IMG/VR virus record: IMGVR_UViG_3300032241_000348
Location: 1 to 34,962 of that record
Reading direction: 5' to 3' (one strand)
DNA from: a virus
DNA: 34,962 nucleotides
A model generated the notes under the pieces. That model did no database searches. It saw only the letters and a program-made list of their open reading frames with translations, and had not been told where the DNA came from. The translations under genes and the position numbers were made by a program. Below, piece after piece: positions 13,892 to 22,210 of this stretch. How positions within the stretch are numbered: the stretch's first letter is position 1; each line of letters opens with the position of its first letter.

Positions 13892-14308
13892 TCATTCTCC
13901 TTGTTGTAACCAAACACATCGGTCACGCTTCATAACCATCACTATTAAATCCCCATCTTGATGCCCATAGGGAATATCAGCTACCTGTTCAAAGCCAAGT
14001 TTTCGGCACAGTTTCAAGGACTTATAATTATCCTTGCATATAGGTGCGATTATAACCTTGACTTCTAAAATGTTAAAGGGATAGTCAAAAATAGCATTTA
14101 GCATGGCTTTATTAAGCCAATAAACATCCGTAGTCGCCACATGAATCTGACAGGCATTTGGGGTGAAATTGTTATATCCCACGACCCCAATTAATTGCCC
14201 ATCCTTTTCCTGTCCAATACACATGGTATTTTTTGGATATTTCACTTCTCCTACTTTTGACAGCCACTTCCTTAATTCTTCTTGGTTTTCCGTTGTAAGC
14301 TTACGCAT
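13892..14308 (-). CDS. GNAT-family N-acetyltransferase
   Basis: A 138-residue protein with GNAT features: a substrate strand (GQLIGVVGYNNFT), a central strand IHVAT, then the acetyl-CoA end DNYKSLKLCRKLGFEQV, whose N-x-x-S-x-x-L-x-x-K-x-G-F pattern is typical of motif B. The R/Q-x-x-G-x-G/A pyrophosphate loop (motif A) is not obvious. It is encoded inside the virion gene block, its ATG overlapping the stop of the nozzle gene (TAATG). It may acetylate a virion or host protein; substrate unknown. Confidence 0.8.
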   Translation of the reverse strand: MRKLTTENQEELRKWLSKVGEVKYPKNTMCIGQEKDGQLIGVVGYNNFTPNACQIHVATTDVYWLNKAMLNAIFDYPFNILEVKVIIAPICKDNYKSLKLCRKLGFEQVADIPYGHQDGDLIVMVMKRDRCVWLQQGE

Positions 14309-16074
14309 TACAGTACAGCCCCCTTCTCCATTACAAAATCGGTAGAATCCCAATGTAATTCAATGTTTTGCGATGCAATATTTAGGGTCAAACTAGCAGC
14401 ATAACCTATGCCAGTAACGCCTTGCCATTGCTTTGTAGTGATTAAACCGCCTGTCCAAATCGCATTATCCCACTTTGCGGTGTCCCAAATACCTACTTTT
14501 GATACGGCTGGGTTATAACTTAGCGCATTTGTTGGGTTTGCAGCGTCAAAGTCATAGCTCATGCCAGCTAAAATGGTAGGAACGCCATTATCTGTCTGAA
14601 TAATTGGGCGAACCATTGAAAAACGCTTTAATTGACCTCTAGCGTCAAAATAGTTATAGGCTTGTTGGGCTGTAGCATTAATGTTTGTGCCAGCATCGCC
14701 ATCACCATTCCAAAATTGTCCTACAAAGCCATTTCCACCGAAATAGCAATTGTCATAGTACATTTCAAAACAAGCAGCGCCAATATTGGTAAAGTTAGCC
14801 CAAGACTTTGTAATGGTGTGCATTACATATTGCTGAGTTCCACCTGAAATTGGAATATTTAAAATAAGCATTTGTGGCTTGGCAAAATACATAATCTGCC
14901 AGCCAAAATTGGTGCTATAAAGGGCGGTAGCATTAGCTACAGCTTGATAAATCTTGTCTGTTAGGTTAATTCGAGGGTCGAGACGGCTAGACTGAAGGTC
15001 TGCGGTTAATGGCACTAAACCGTCATTTGTTAAAATTAAAAGGTCGCCAGCCCACTTAAATAGGCATCTACGGCTAAATACATAACCAATCTGAAATACG
15101 CCTTTTAAAGCCCATGTGGAAGCAGAAGATGGGTCAGTTCCTTGGTAAACGATAACCTCACCCATATTGGTAAGAAATACAGCAAAATCATCCACGCCAT
15201 AACCAGCGTCAAGAGTCCAAGTACCCATTGCTTGAATAAATCCACCATTTCGTGCTATTCCTCCAAAGTTAAGGACTTGCGCTGCGCCACCCAATGCGTT
15301 GGTAGGTAAATACCAGACATTCATTGAGTTTTCTTGGGTGAAATAAAGCCTATTTTTAAATAGGTTTACATTGATAAAAGTATTGCTGTTTACGCCTGTT
15401 ACATAAAAACCAATGGTATAAGTTCCTACAACGCTGGCGTTTCCACTTGGGGTTGTAGCCATTGTGTAGGTAAATGAGCTTGCGCCAGTAACAGTAATAA
15501 CATAAGTTCCGTTGTAATCGGTAGGTGTTGCGCCAGTAATTGTTACTTCATTTCCAGTAATAAGACCATGAGGCGATGATGTTGTTAAAGTAGCTAATGT
15601 TCCTACATGGGTAATGCTTGAAATGGTCTGGGCTGTGCCAGTCGTAGCCATCTTAATCCAGTTTGTGCCGTCATAAATAATAACTGGGTCAGCACCGTTA
15701 CAGGCAACTAGGTAATTACCCCCAATATTTGAAAAATTAACAAACTGAAATTTATCGTTGGTTAAACCTGTTAAACTGGTGGATGCCGTGCTACCTGAAG
15801 CGTTATAAATAGTGTTTCCTGCTGCGGCAAACAAGGTTTGACTGCTTGTTCCAGCATAGGTCATTAAGGTGTTTACTTGCCCTGTAATGCCTGTGGAATA
15901 CTTGGTATAGCCTTTTCTTAGCTGAACATCATATGGGGTAGGAAAGAAGTTGGTAAGCTGAACGGCATCAGTTGGTGACATTTCAGCAAGGGAATCCCTA
16001 GCGTTCCAGCCACCAATCGGTGCAGGAATTGACGCAACGGTAGCGTTAAACTTTTTTGGCTGACCAAAAATCAT
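14308..16074 (-). CDS. Tail nozzle / DNA-stabilisation protein (P22 gp10-like)
   Basis: A 588-residue beta-rich protein starting with APIGGWNARDSLAEMSP (about residues 18-34) and FFPTPYDVQLRKGYTKYSTG, the hallmark start of the podovirus tail-hub/nozzle family that closes the portal channel. Repeated beta-propeller-like strands follow (AAAGNTIYNASGS, YLVACNGADPVIIYDG). Residues 151-221 are an inserted Ig-like module nearly the same as in the tail fibre at 8520-9332. It follows the head-tail adaptor gene with a 4-base overlap, as expected in the assembly order. Confidence 0.8.
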   Translation of the reverse strand: MIFGQPKKFNATVASIPAPIGGWNARDSLAEMSPTDAVQLTNFFPTPYDVQLRKGYTKYSTGITGQVNTLMTYAGTSSQTLFAAAGNTIYNASGSTASTSLTGLTNDKFQFVNFSNIGGNYLVACNGADPVIIYDGTNWIKMATTGTAQTISSITHVGTLATLTTSSPHGLITGNEVTITGATPTDYNGTYVITVTGASSFTYTMATTPSGNASVVGTYTIGFYVTGVNSNTFINVNLFKNRLYFTQENSMNVWYLPTNALGGAAQVLNFGGIARNGGFIQAMGTWTLDAGYGVDDFAVFLTNMGEVIVYQGTDPSSASTWALKGVFQIGYVFSRRCLFKWAGDLLILTNDGLVPLTADLQSSRLDPRINLTDKIYQAVANATALYSTNFGWQIMYFAKPQMLILNIPISGGTQQYVMHTITKSWANFTNIGAACFEMYYDNCYFGGNGFVGQFWNGDGDAGTNINATAQQAYNYFDARGQLKRFSMVRPIIQTDNGVPTILAGMSYDFDAANPTNALSYNPAVSKVGIWDTAKWDNAIWTGGLITTKQWQGVTGIGYAASLTLNIASQNIELHWDSTDFVMEKGAVL

Positions 16075-16970
16075 GTGCCATAGCCTGTATCAGGGATATT
16101 AGCCCAGCCAATAAGCACTTTGCTTGGATTTGGCGCAAATGACAGGTTAGGTGCGCCTTTGTCATTGGCTTTAGCTATTGATAAATAACGCTGATAGTCT
16201 TGCAATAATGATGTGGTGTCAAAGCCCTTGACTTGGAAGTATTTTAGCTTGGTATATAGCACCATGATACGGCTATCAAAGAAAGTCGTATCGGTATCGT
16301 TGATAAACTGTTGCTGTGGCACTCCTGCGGCTGATTCTGCCCATGCGTTAGAGCGATATTCAAAGCCTAAATACTCTTGGGTATTCATTGGTGGCCAGAT
16401 TTGGAATGTGCCACCTAAAATACGCCAACGGACACGAGGGCCAGTTGAGATATAACCCGATTTTAACCATTGCCATTGCTGTGCATCCTCAGGGCCAAGC
16501 ATTTCCCAATGCTTTGTTTTATCCCAATGGGTGCGGTCTGTAATGGTCTCAAAATCGCTTGGTAAGTTGTATTCAGTCTGAGCAAATAAAACGCTATTTG
16601 TGCCTGTTAATGAAGCCTCTTGGCTCATTGTGACAGTATTACCATTTACTGAAACTACATAGGTGTCTTGGGCGACATTGTAGCCAGTAATTGAGTATTG
16701 GGTGGTTAAACCTGTGGTATTGCTGACATTATTCAAGACATAACTGCCTTGAGTTGATGTTGCAGTCGCATTGACGAACTGAGTGTAAAAACGATACTCC
16801 TTCTCAAGAGCTTGCCAGTCGTATTCCTTGAGCAATTCATACCCTGCGCCATTCATCAAAGCCAAGATTTGTTGCGTGTCTTGGCTAGGATTACCAGCTA
16901 CATAAGTAGGTACTGTAAGGTTTAATTCGGCTGTAACTTGCTGGACAAGTTGGAGCATCGTTGCTGACAT
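16071..16970 (-). CDS. Head-to-tail adaptor protein (P22 gp4 / tail tubular A-like)
   Basis: A 299-residue protein. The N-terminal helix block (MLQLVQQVTAELNL, ILALMNGAGYELLKEYDWQA) is the common start of the podovirus head-tail adaptor family; a beta-rich middle (TEYNLPSDFETITDRTHWD, RWRILGGTFQIWPPM) and a helical C-terminus (LLQDYQRYLSIAKANDKG) follow. Longer than P22 gp4 because of a beta insertion at about residues 60-125. It directly precedes the nozzle gene. Family call from pattern and order, not from alignment. Confidence 0.72.
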   Translation of the reverse strand: MSATMLQLVQQVTAELNLTVPTYVAGNPSQDTQQILALMNGAGYELLKEYDWQALEKEYRFYTQFVNATATSTQGSYVLNNVSNTTGLTTQYSITGYNVAQDTYVVSVNGNTVTMSQEASLTGTNSVLFAQTEYNLPSDFETITDRTHWDKTKHWEMLGPEDAQQWQWLKSGYISTGPRVRWRILGGTFQIWPPMNTQEYLGFEYRSNAWAESAAGVPQQQFINDTDTTFFDSRIMVLYTKLKYFQVKGFDTTSLLQDYQRYLSIAKANDKGAPNLSFAPNPSKVLIGWANIPDTGYGT

Positions 16971-16971
16971 A

Positions 16972-17595
16972 TTAGGCTTCCTCGGTTACTTTTTTGCGAG
17001 TTCTAGGTTTCTTTTCACTCACAGCCGCAAGTAGCGCTGCCATTTGCTCCTGCATTTGAGCCAGCTTCGCATCTGTTTCTGCCTTAATTTTAGCATTTTC
17101 TTCTTTGAGTTGTGCTAATTCAGCATTTTTGGCATCAACTTCTGCTGTATCTTTAGCCAAATTGAGGTAGGTGCGAGCTTTTTCTCTAAAAGCATGGGGT
17201 GACATACCTGCAATCATGCCAATACGCTGTAATTGCTGGTCAGAGCAGTTAGCAATCGACTCTACGGTATGAAACTTGATACCTTTGAGTTCTTCAGCTT
17301 GAGACATACTGACTAAAGGCCATGCAGAAACAGGAGTTCCTACGATTTCTTCCTGATTTCCAATCTTATTTTGATAAGCAGCCCATTGTTGTGGGAATCG
17401 AGCCTTATGGTTGTCTCTAGCGATTGTATCAATCACATTGAGTTGGTCGCCTGGGGTCATAATCTGAATCCAATCAGCATCTTTAAAAATAGGTCTGCCT
17501 TGGGCGAGGGTTTCGTCTTTAATTTCAATCGGTTTACGATAAAAACGAACACTTAAAAGCGCATCTGCGCCACGAACATCTGATTCAATAGCCAT
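16972..17595 (-). CDS. Conserved head-region protein, unknown function
   Basis: A 207-residue protein: a mixed N-terminal part with IQIMTPGDQLNVIDTIARDN and KARFPQQWAAYQNK, a helix-hairpin-like middle (HTVESIANCSDQQLQRIGMI), and a coiled-coil, lysine-rich C-terminus (AELAQLKEENAKIKAETDAK). This gene follows the coat gene in many podoviruses of this type and is likely a minor head protein; the helix-hairpin segment could touch DNA. Lies just downstream of a terminator. Confidence 0.7.
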   Translation of the reverse strand: MAIESDVRGADALLSVRFYRKPIEIKDETLAQGRPIFKDADWIQIMTPGDQLNVIDTIARDNHKARFPQQWAAYQNKIGNQEEIVGTPVSAWPLVSMSQAEELKGIKFHTVESIANCSDQQLQRIGMIAGMSPHAFREKARTYLNLAKDTAEVDAKNAELAQLKEENAKIKAETDAKLAQMQEQMAALLAAVSEKKPRTRKKVTEEA

Positions 17596-17619
17596 TTAAT
17601 TCTCCTAAGTGATTAGGTG

Positions 17620-17659
17620 GTTAAAAAGAAAAAGGGACTCCCCTTTTGAGGGAATCCCT
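17620..17659 (-). terminator. Rho-independent terminator after the capsid genes
   Basis: On the minus strand AGGGA TTCCC...GGGGA/GTCCCT folds into a stem (arms 17655-17659 with 17633-17637, plus 17649-17653 with 17639-17642, one internal mismatch) followed by TTTTTCTTTTT (17620-17633). It separates the coat and decoration genes from the tail-completion genes and would raise coat mRNA over downstream tail genes if it is leaky. Confidence 0.85.
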
Positions 17660-17680
17660 AGTTTACTACAGGGTTAAAAC

Positions 17681-17989
17681 TTAAACGCTTGTAGCGCCAA
17701 ACCAGCCATAGTCACCAGAAACCATAGAAACTGCTGGTGAAATGTATGAACCGCCTGTTGCTGTTACTTGGAAAGTAGAAGCATTAACGGTGCAAGTTGT
17801 GGTGCTTGGGGTGATAGTAGCGGCTGCTTGTGCGAACACATAACGCTTACCATCTGAAGCAAAAGTTTCAGCACCGATTGGGCCAAACGCAGGGATTACT
17901 TCTGCGGTTGAACCGTTGGTTAAAGCAAAATCAACTGGGGTAACTGAATTTAAGTTTACGCCAGCGATAGGGAGAGTACTGTATGCCAT
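17681..17989 (-). CDS. Putative capsid decoration / head protein
   Basis: A 102-residue beta-rich Thr/Ala/Val-rich protein (STLPIAGVNLNSVTPVDFAL, ATITPSTTTCTVNASTFQVT) encoded 26 bases after the coat gene and directly before a terminator. Small beta proteins at this place often decorate the capsid. No family motif is decisive, so the call rests on position, size and composition. Confidence 0.55.
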   Translation of the reverse strand: MAYSTLPIAGVNLNSVTPVDFALTNGSTAEVIPAFGPIGAETFASDGKRYVFAQAAATITPSTTTCTVNASTFQVTATGGSYISPAVSMVSGDYGWFGATSV

Positions 17990-18015
17990 GATATTTTTCC
18001 TTTCAAATCAATGGA

Positions 18016-18996
18016 TTAGTTTGTCAAGATGCCTTGGAGGAAGCGGTTACTTGTTGTCAAGTTACCAGCCCAACCGTACAACTTAACGATAGCGTCTTGG
18101 TTAATTGCTTGACGCTCGCCACCGATAGGAACAAAGTTACGCTCTTTGTGTGGGCGTAGGAAAATGTAATTGGTGTTCAAGAAGTACATGGTGTTAGAAG
18201 GTTGCTCGTTACCATAACCGCCACCCAATACCACATCAGCAGATGTACCGCCACCATAGAACTTCATGGATGCGAAACCTGAAGAACCAGATTCTTCGGT
18301 CATAATACGCTGAATAGCTTGGAGAGCTTGTACATACAGGCTGTAGAAGTTGGTATCAGCAACAATCAAGTCGGCTTTATCAGTACCACGAACCAACTGG
18401 AGAGCTGTTGAAGTCATCTTAGCTTGGATGTTGGAAGAAGTAATGGTTGTGCCAGTAGTTGCTGTGTTCTGCCAGAAAGACCAGTTAGCAGCATTAATAC
18501 CACCGTAAGTACCAGAGGTAGGAGTTGCGGAAACCGCAGCAGCCAAACCATCCAAGTTCTTACCACCGTTACCTGTACCATCTAGGAACAAGTCACCAGA
18601 GATACGGTTTAACAAGCGAGCTTCAGAAACTTGCATACGACCATCTAACAGGTCAATGATTGCTTCTTTGCTTGAGTTTTGGAGCATTTCCAAGCCAGAC
18701 ATAGTAACTGCATCAGCGTACTGAGCAATTTTGTACTGGGCTGCGGAAATTGGGCTATCTGGGGAAATGTTCAATACTTCATATCCAGAGTAGCTGTTTG
18801 CATTGTTGGTATTTGGGTCGTTGTACATGATTTCTTCCAAAATCACATTACCACCTGAGAATGGGCGTACATTGCCCTTCTTGTCCAACTGTTGCAGGAT
18901 TGCGTTGTTGTTTGTTAAGTTGTCTGCCAATTCACCGCTACGACTTTGGATGGTAGTAGCGATAATATCGGTAATTGCGCTATTTGCGAATGCCAT
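18016..18996 (-). CDS. Major capsid (coat) protein, HK97 fold
   Basis: A 326-residue coat protein. The start AFANSAITDIIATTIQSRSG and the blocks NNAILQQLDKKGNVRPFSGG, YSGYEVLNISPDSPISAAQY and ISGDLFLDGTGNGGKNLDGL are characteristic of the coat family in this podovirus group; the C-terminus has RPHKERNFVPIGGERQAINQ. It follows a scaffold gene, has a strong AAAGGATAT site and ends before the decoration gene and terminator. No N-terminal propeptide is evident, in line with a separate scaffold. Confidence 0.9.
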   Translation of the reverse strand: MAFANSAITDIIATTIQSRSGELADNLTNNNAILQQLDKKGNVRPFSGGNVILEEIMYNDPNTNNANSYSGYEVLNISPDSPISAAQYKIAQYADAVTMSGLEMLQNSSKEAIIDLLDGRMQVSEARLLNRISGDLFLDGTGNGGKNLDGLAAAVSATPTSGTYGGINAANWSFWQNTATTGTTITSSNIQAKMTSTALQLVRGTDKADLIVADTNFYSLYVQALQAIQRIMTEESGSSGFASMKFYGGGTSADVVLGGGYGNEQPSNTMYFLNTNYIFLRPHKERNFVPIGGERQAINQDAIVKLYGWAGNLTTSNRFLQGILTN

Positions 18997-19022
18997 GATA
19001 TATCCTTTAAAAATAAGTTAAT

Positions 19023-20081
19023 TTAAACCCTGCCAGTCATTGCCTCGCCTAATTGCGCTGCAATAATTGACCTTCTGTCCTTACCATCTGCCTTATTACC
19101 CACTCCGCTAGGTGTAACGGACTTTGGACTAACTGCAGCAGCTTTGGCCTTAGCTACTTGTTGTGCCTTTGATGCTTCCTTTTTAACTTGGGCAAGGAGT
19201 CGTTCTTGTTCCAATTTAAAGACTTCATCATTCATACGCACAGCTTTTGCATAAGCCGTTTCAAGGTCTTGGGCTAAACCACGCTCAAGTAATTGAGCCA
19301 TATCTTCCCTTACCACCTCAAAGTGCGGAAACTTCTCCGCATTACTACTAACCCTCTGAATTTCTGCCATCAGACGGCTTTGTTCTTCTTGTTGCTTCCA
19401 GCCACGAACCTGTTGCACTTCGTTTTGTAAAGCAGCAAGTTGTTGGTTCAGCGCATAAGACTGTGGGTCTTGTTGTACTGGCGCAACACTTTCCCCTAAT
19501 TGTATTCCATAATCTTGTGCAAGTCTATGAAATAGCTGAAGTCTTTGGTCATAGGGTGCGCTAGACAAAATCATGTGCGCTCTGCCAAGGTTATTAATCC
19601 ATGCGGCAGGGTGGATGTTTTGCTTCTGTAATTCAGGCACAAATGGGGCGATTGCCTCTACCAAAACCTTAGCGTTGTCGGCTTCTTGTTTATAGGTAGA
19701 TACGCCTTTTTTGTACTCAGATTCACGCTGATTGGAATATTCTGCTAATTTAAGGCTTTCTTCTTTGGTTAATTGCTGACCAGAAGTGAGCTTATCCCAA
19801 ATTGGTAGATACTCTTTTTTCCATGTTGTTGGGCGTGGAATCGCTTTTACAGGTTCTTCCTGCGGTTCTTCATCCGAATCCTCAGATTCAGCAGATTCAA
19901 CGGTTTCGGCAGGTTCTTCGCTATTTTCCTCGCTAACTTCAGCTTTATCGGACTCCTCGGCAACAGGTTCGTTTTCAGTCTCCTCAACTTCCACAGGTTC
20001 TTGCTCAATCTCGTTCTCCTCTGGCTGTTCTAAGGCTGCATCCATCGCTGCTTCTAATACACTTCTGCGGTCATCACTCAT
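19023..20081 (-). CDS. Capsid scaffold protein
   Basis: A 352-residue protein: residues 15-80 are extremely acidic (repeats of E, V, S), a short conserved block (RPTTWKKEYLPIWDKL), long helices and a coiled coil (LQNEVQQVRGWKQQEEQSRL), and a basic end with SVTPSGVGNKADGKDRRSII. Acidic start, helical body and basic C-terminus that binds coat are the usual scaffold plan, and the gene lies immediately upstream of the coat gene. Confidence 0.85.
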   Translation of the reverse strand: MSDDRRSVLEAAMDAALEQPEENEIEQEPVEVEETENEPVAEESDKAEVSEENSEEPAETVESAESEDSDEEPQEEPVKAIPRPTTWKKEYLPIWDKLTSGQQLTKEESLKLAEYSNQRESEYKKGVSTYKQEADNAKVLVEAIAPFVPELQKQNIHPAAWINNLGRAHMILSSAPYDQRLQLFHRLAQDYGIQLGESVAPVQQDPQSYALNQQLAALQNEVQQVRGWKQQEEQSRLMAEIQRVSSNAEKFPHFEVVREDMAQLLERGLAQDLETAYAKAVRMNDEVFKLEQERLLAQVKKEASKAQQVAKAKAAAVSPKSVTPSGVGNKADGKDRRSIIAAQLGEAMTGRV

Positions 20082-20093
20082 GTTTTCTCCAAG

Positions 20094-20471
20094 TTATCGG
20101 TAGTTAAGTTTTGCGTATGCCAATTCTGCAAGCTGGCGTTTACGCTTTTCCGCAGATTTGCGGTCAATCTCAATCGGCTTGTGTTGCATTGGGACATCGT
20201 TGCCAATTTCAATCATTCGGTGCTGTTTTAGATGGTCTCTGTGATGGCTACGGCTTTTAATCCATGAACCATCGACTTGGCTGATATAGCCTTCAATATC
20301 GGACATGACCATAGCGGATTCACGCCTTGTCATTTCTTGCTTTTGTTTCCATGCTTCTTCAGCTTCAGGAGTGCCTAGGGTAAACCCCCAGAACTCAAGG
20401 TAATAATCTTTATCAGATTGTTTAGCTTTTACATGGTTTCCTTCAGACCATCCGCAGTTTGGACAAATCAT
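20094..20471 (-). CDS. Small protein with CPNCG knuckle
   Basis: A 125-residue protein starting MICPNCGWSEGNHVKA; only one Cys pair is visible (C3, C6), with a possible histidine at 13, so zinc binding is uncertain. The rest is charged and helical, with SRSHHRDHLKQHR in the middle. ATG 20471 is chosen because GGAGG lies just upstream and it forms an ATGA overlap with the glycosyltransferase stop. It lies between that gene and the scaffold; function unknown. Confidence 0.62.
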   Translation of the reverse strand: MICPNCGWSEGNHVKAKQSDKDYYLEFWGFTLGTPEAEEAWKQKQEMTRRESAMVMSDIEGYISQVDGSWIKSRSHHRDHLKQHRMIEIGNDVPMQHKPIEIDRKSAEKRKRQLAELAYAKLNYR

Positions 20472-21361
20472 AACGCCTCCAATAGTTGTGGTAGTTTGTG
20501 CCATTCATCATGGCGTAAGGGGACAACGGAATCGTACCAACTGGCATTTTTCCATCGCCAACAAATATAAGCATCCTCAGGAAGCAAAACAAAAGTTTTG
20601 ACCCCCAAAGCGCCACCTAAATGCGCTGTAGCAGTATCAGGCGCTACAACAGCTTTTAATGACTTCATGTGACACGCAGTTTTATAAAAGTTTTGTTTCC
20701 AGCCATCGCTAGGCAAGGGCATAAATATGTCGTCAATCTCAGGGTTTAATGAATAACAATCATCACCAACTAATTGGCGCAATTCCTTAATGGGCGTGGA
20801 TTTGATGTAATGAAGTGGGCCTTTGGATGCCATCCAATTCACCCCAACTTTGCGCTCTATCGGGCTAAAACCAGCGTCTAAATAGCCTTCTGAGCCAACA
20901 ATCTTATCCTTGGTAATTGGGAATGATTGGCGCACATAGCTTGGTGAGTGCATCGCAAAGAATGGCAATGACATTGAGCCGACCCAATAATCAGCTTCTA
21001 AGGGTTTACCCTCTGTTCTTGTGCTAGAAATGTAATCAACACAATCCATTTGCCCAATCAACTGCATCATGGATTCATGAACCATTACGCTGACTGTTCT
21101 AGCGCCCCATGCTTTGAGCATAGGCAAGAATCGAGCCATCTGAATAATGTCGCCAAAGCCCTGCTCCATCTGAACGGTGATGTGCTTGTCATAAAGCCTT
21201 TCTCCATTCCATTTGGGGGCTTTAATCCACTTATCCCATTTTTCGCCTGTGGCTTGCATGGTTTGTGGATGCCATCTAAATTCGTAGAGTCTGAACCCTG
21301 GAAGATAGTGACCCAAATGTAGTAAATCTAAACCTTTTTTATATTGTGAGTGTGCTGTCAT
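20468..21361 (-). CDS. GT9-like glycosyltransferase (heptosyltransferase fold)
   Basis: A 297-residue protein with a TPR-like helix pair at the N-terminus (YKKGLDLLHLGHYLPGFRLY), then VQMEQGFGDIIQMARFLPML (65-82; the GxGD pattern of GT-B enzymes) and the GT9 donor-site block APDTATAHLGGALGVKTFVL (240-259). Such TPR+GT9-like proteins resemble ADP-heptose:LPS heptosyltransferases. It is embedded in the capsid operon, so it may glycosylate a virion protein such as the neighbouring repeat protein, or alter host LPS. Enzyme class is good; substrate unknown. Confidence 0.78.
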   Translation of the reverse strand: MTAHSQYKKGLDLLHLGHYLPGFRLYEFRWHPQTMQATGEKWDKWIKAPKWNGERLYDKHITVQMEQGFGDIIQMARFLPMLKAWGARTVSVMVHESMMQLIGQMDCVDYISSTRTEGKPLEADYWVGSMSLPFFAMHSPSYVRQSFPITKDKIVGSEGYLDAGFSPIERKVGVNWMASKGPLHYIKSTPIKELRQLVGDDCYSLNPEIDDIFMPLPSDGWKQNFYKTACHMKSLKAVVAPDTATAHLGGALGVKTFVLLPEDAYICWRWKNASWYDSVVPLRHDEWHKLPQLLEAL

Positions 21362-22209
21362 AAGAGCATTAATAGAGCTTCTTCATCATCCTGTTCGGCT
21401 TTGAATTTAGCGTCTAAGATTGCAAGAGCAGTAAGGGTTTCTGCTAATACTTTCTTGTGGGCTATCGCTTGTTGTAATTCCTTTTCTTGTCTATCAAGAT
21501 TGGCGATAACCGCTTCTATGCGTGTGACTTCGACTGACGGTGTATCAATCCTAATCTCTTGTTTTGATTGTAGTTTATTTTTTTGTTGCTTGCTTACAAC
21601 AGGGTCAATCAAATCCCTAAACTTTTGTTTGCGTGATGCAGCGTCAGCTTTGCGAGCTTCAATCAGTCTTTGTTCGGCAGCTAGGCGCTTACGCTCTAAT
21701 GCTCTGAGTCTTTCGTAATCACGCTTGCTAATGCCACCGTCATGGGTATCTATTGGGTTTGGATTAGGCCCAGGTGTTACAAATCCTTCAATATCGCAAG
21801 TATCTGTGCCATCCGTAGCGTAAATATTGCCTGATTCAAGTGCTTGGGCAGTAAATGTAGCCGTATCTGTGCCGTCTGTGGCGCTAATATAGGCGCTTAC
21901 AAGGTTTTGTGCGGTAAATGTGGCTGTATCTGTGCCATCTGTGGCTGAAATCGTGCCTGTGACCGCTACAGCACCAGTTAAAGTAGCTGAATCGTTGTTG
22001 TCTGTGGTGTAAATGTAGCCAGAAACGAGTTCTTGGGCGTAAATCGTGCAAGTATCAGTACCATCGGTAGCCGATATATTGCCTGTAACAAGAACTTGAC
22101 CTGTTAGGGTCGCAGAATCGTTGTTATCTGTGGCAGAGATTGTCCCTGTAATCTGTGGCAGCGCAATATCTGATATTGGCTGATTCGATATTGGGCCAAA
22201 ACCCAGCAT
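21358..22209 (-). CDS. 21-residue-repeat beta protein with coiled-coil tail
   Basis: A 283-residue protein in two parts. Residues 22-147 are six head-to-tail copies of a 21-residue unit of the form G-x-I-x-A-T-D-x-x-D-[ST]-[AC]-T-[LF]-T-[GA]-Q-x-L-V-[ST]. After a PGPNPNP linker, residues 160-283 are charged helix and coiled coil (RLRALERKRLAAEQRLIEAR). No family name recognised. It lies between a fibre and a glycosyltransferase (4-base overlap with the latter). The Thr/Ser-rich repeats could be a capsid- or tail-attached stalk and a glycosylation substrate; both are inference. Confidence 0.65.
   Translation of the reverse strand: MLGFGPISNQPISDIALPQITGTISATDNNDSATLTGQVLVTGNISATDGTDTCTIYAQELVSGYIYTTDNNDSATLTGAVAVTGTISATDGTDTATFTAQNLVSAYISATDGTDTATFTAQALESGNIYATDGTDTCDIEGFVTPGPNPNPIDTHDGGISKRDYERLRALERKRLAAEQRLIEARKADAASRKQKFRDLIDPVVSKQQKNKLQSKQEIRIDTPSVEVTRIEAVIANLDRQEKELQQAIAHKKVLAETLTALAILDAKFKAEQDDEEALLMLL
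21769..22146 (-). repeat. Six tandem 63-bp coding repeats
   Basis: The repeat units of the 283-residue protein have an exact 63-base period (21 codons, six units). Two sub-types alternate: ATDNNDSATLTG (units 1, 3) and ATDGTDT-based units (2, 4, 5, 6), suggesting duplication of pairs. Such repeats can expand or contract by recombination. Confidence 0.8.
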
Positions 22210-22210
22210 T

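Noticed and set aside
19786-20103. 105-codon plus-strand ORF opposite the scaffold gene
   Set aside because: It is a serine-rich antisense of the acidic scaffold start, a composition artefact.
21769-22146. CRISPR-like array
   Set aside because: The 63-base period is in frame inside a protein gene with similar units and no unique spacers; it encodes 21-residue repeats.
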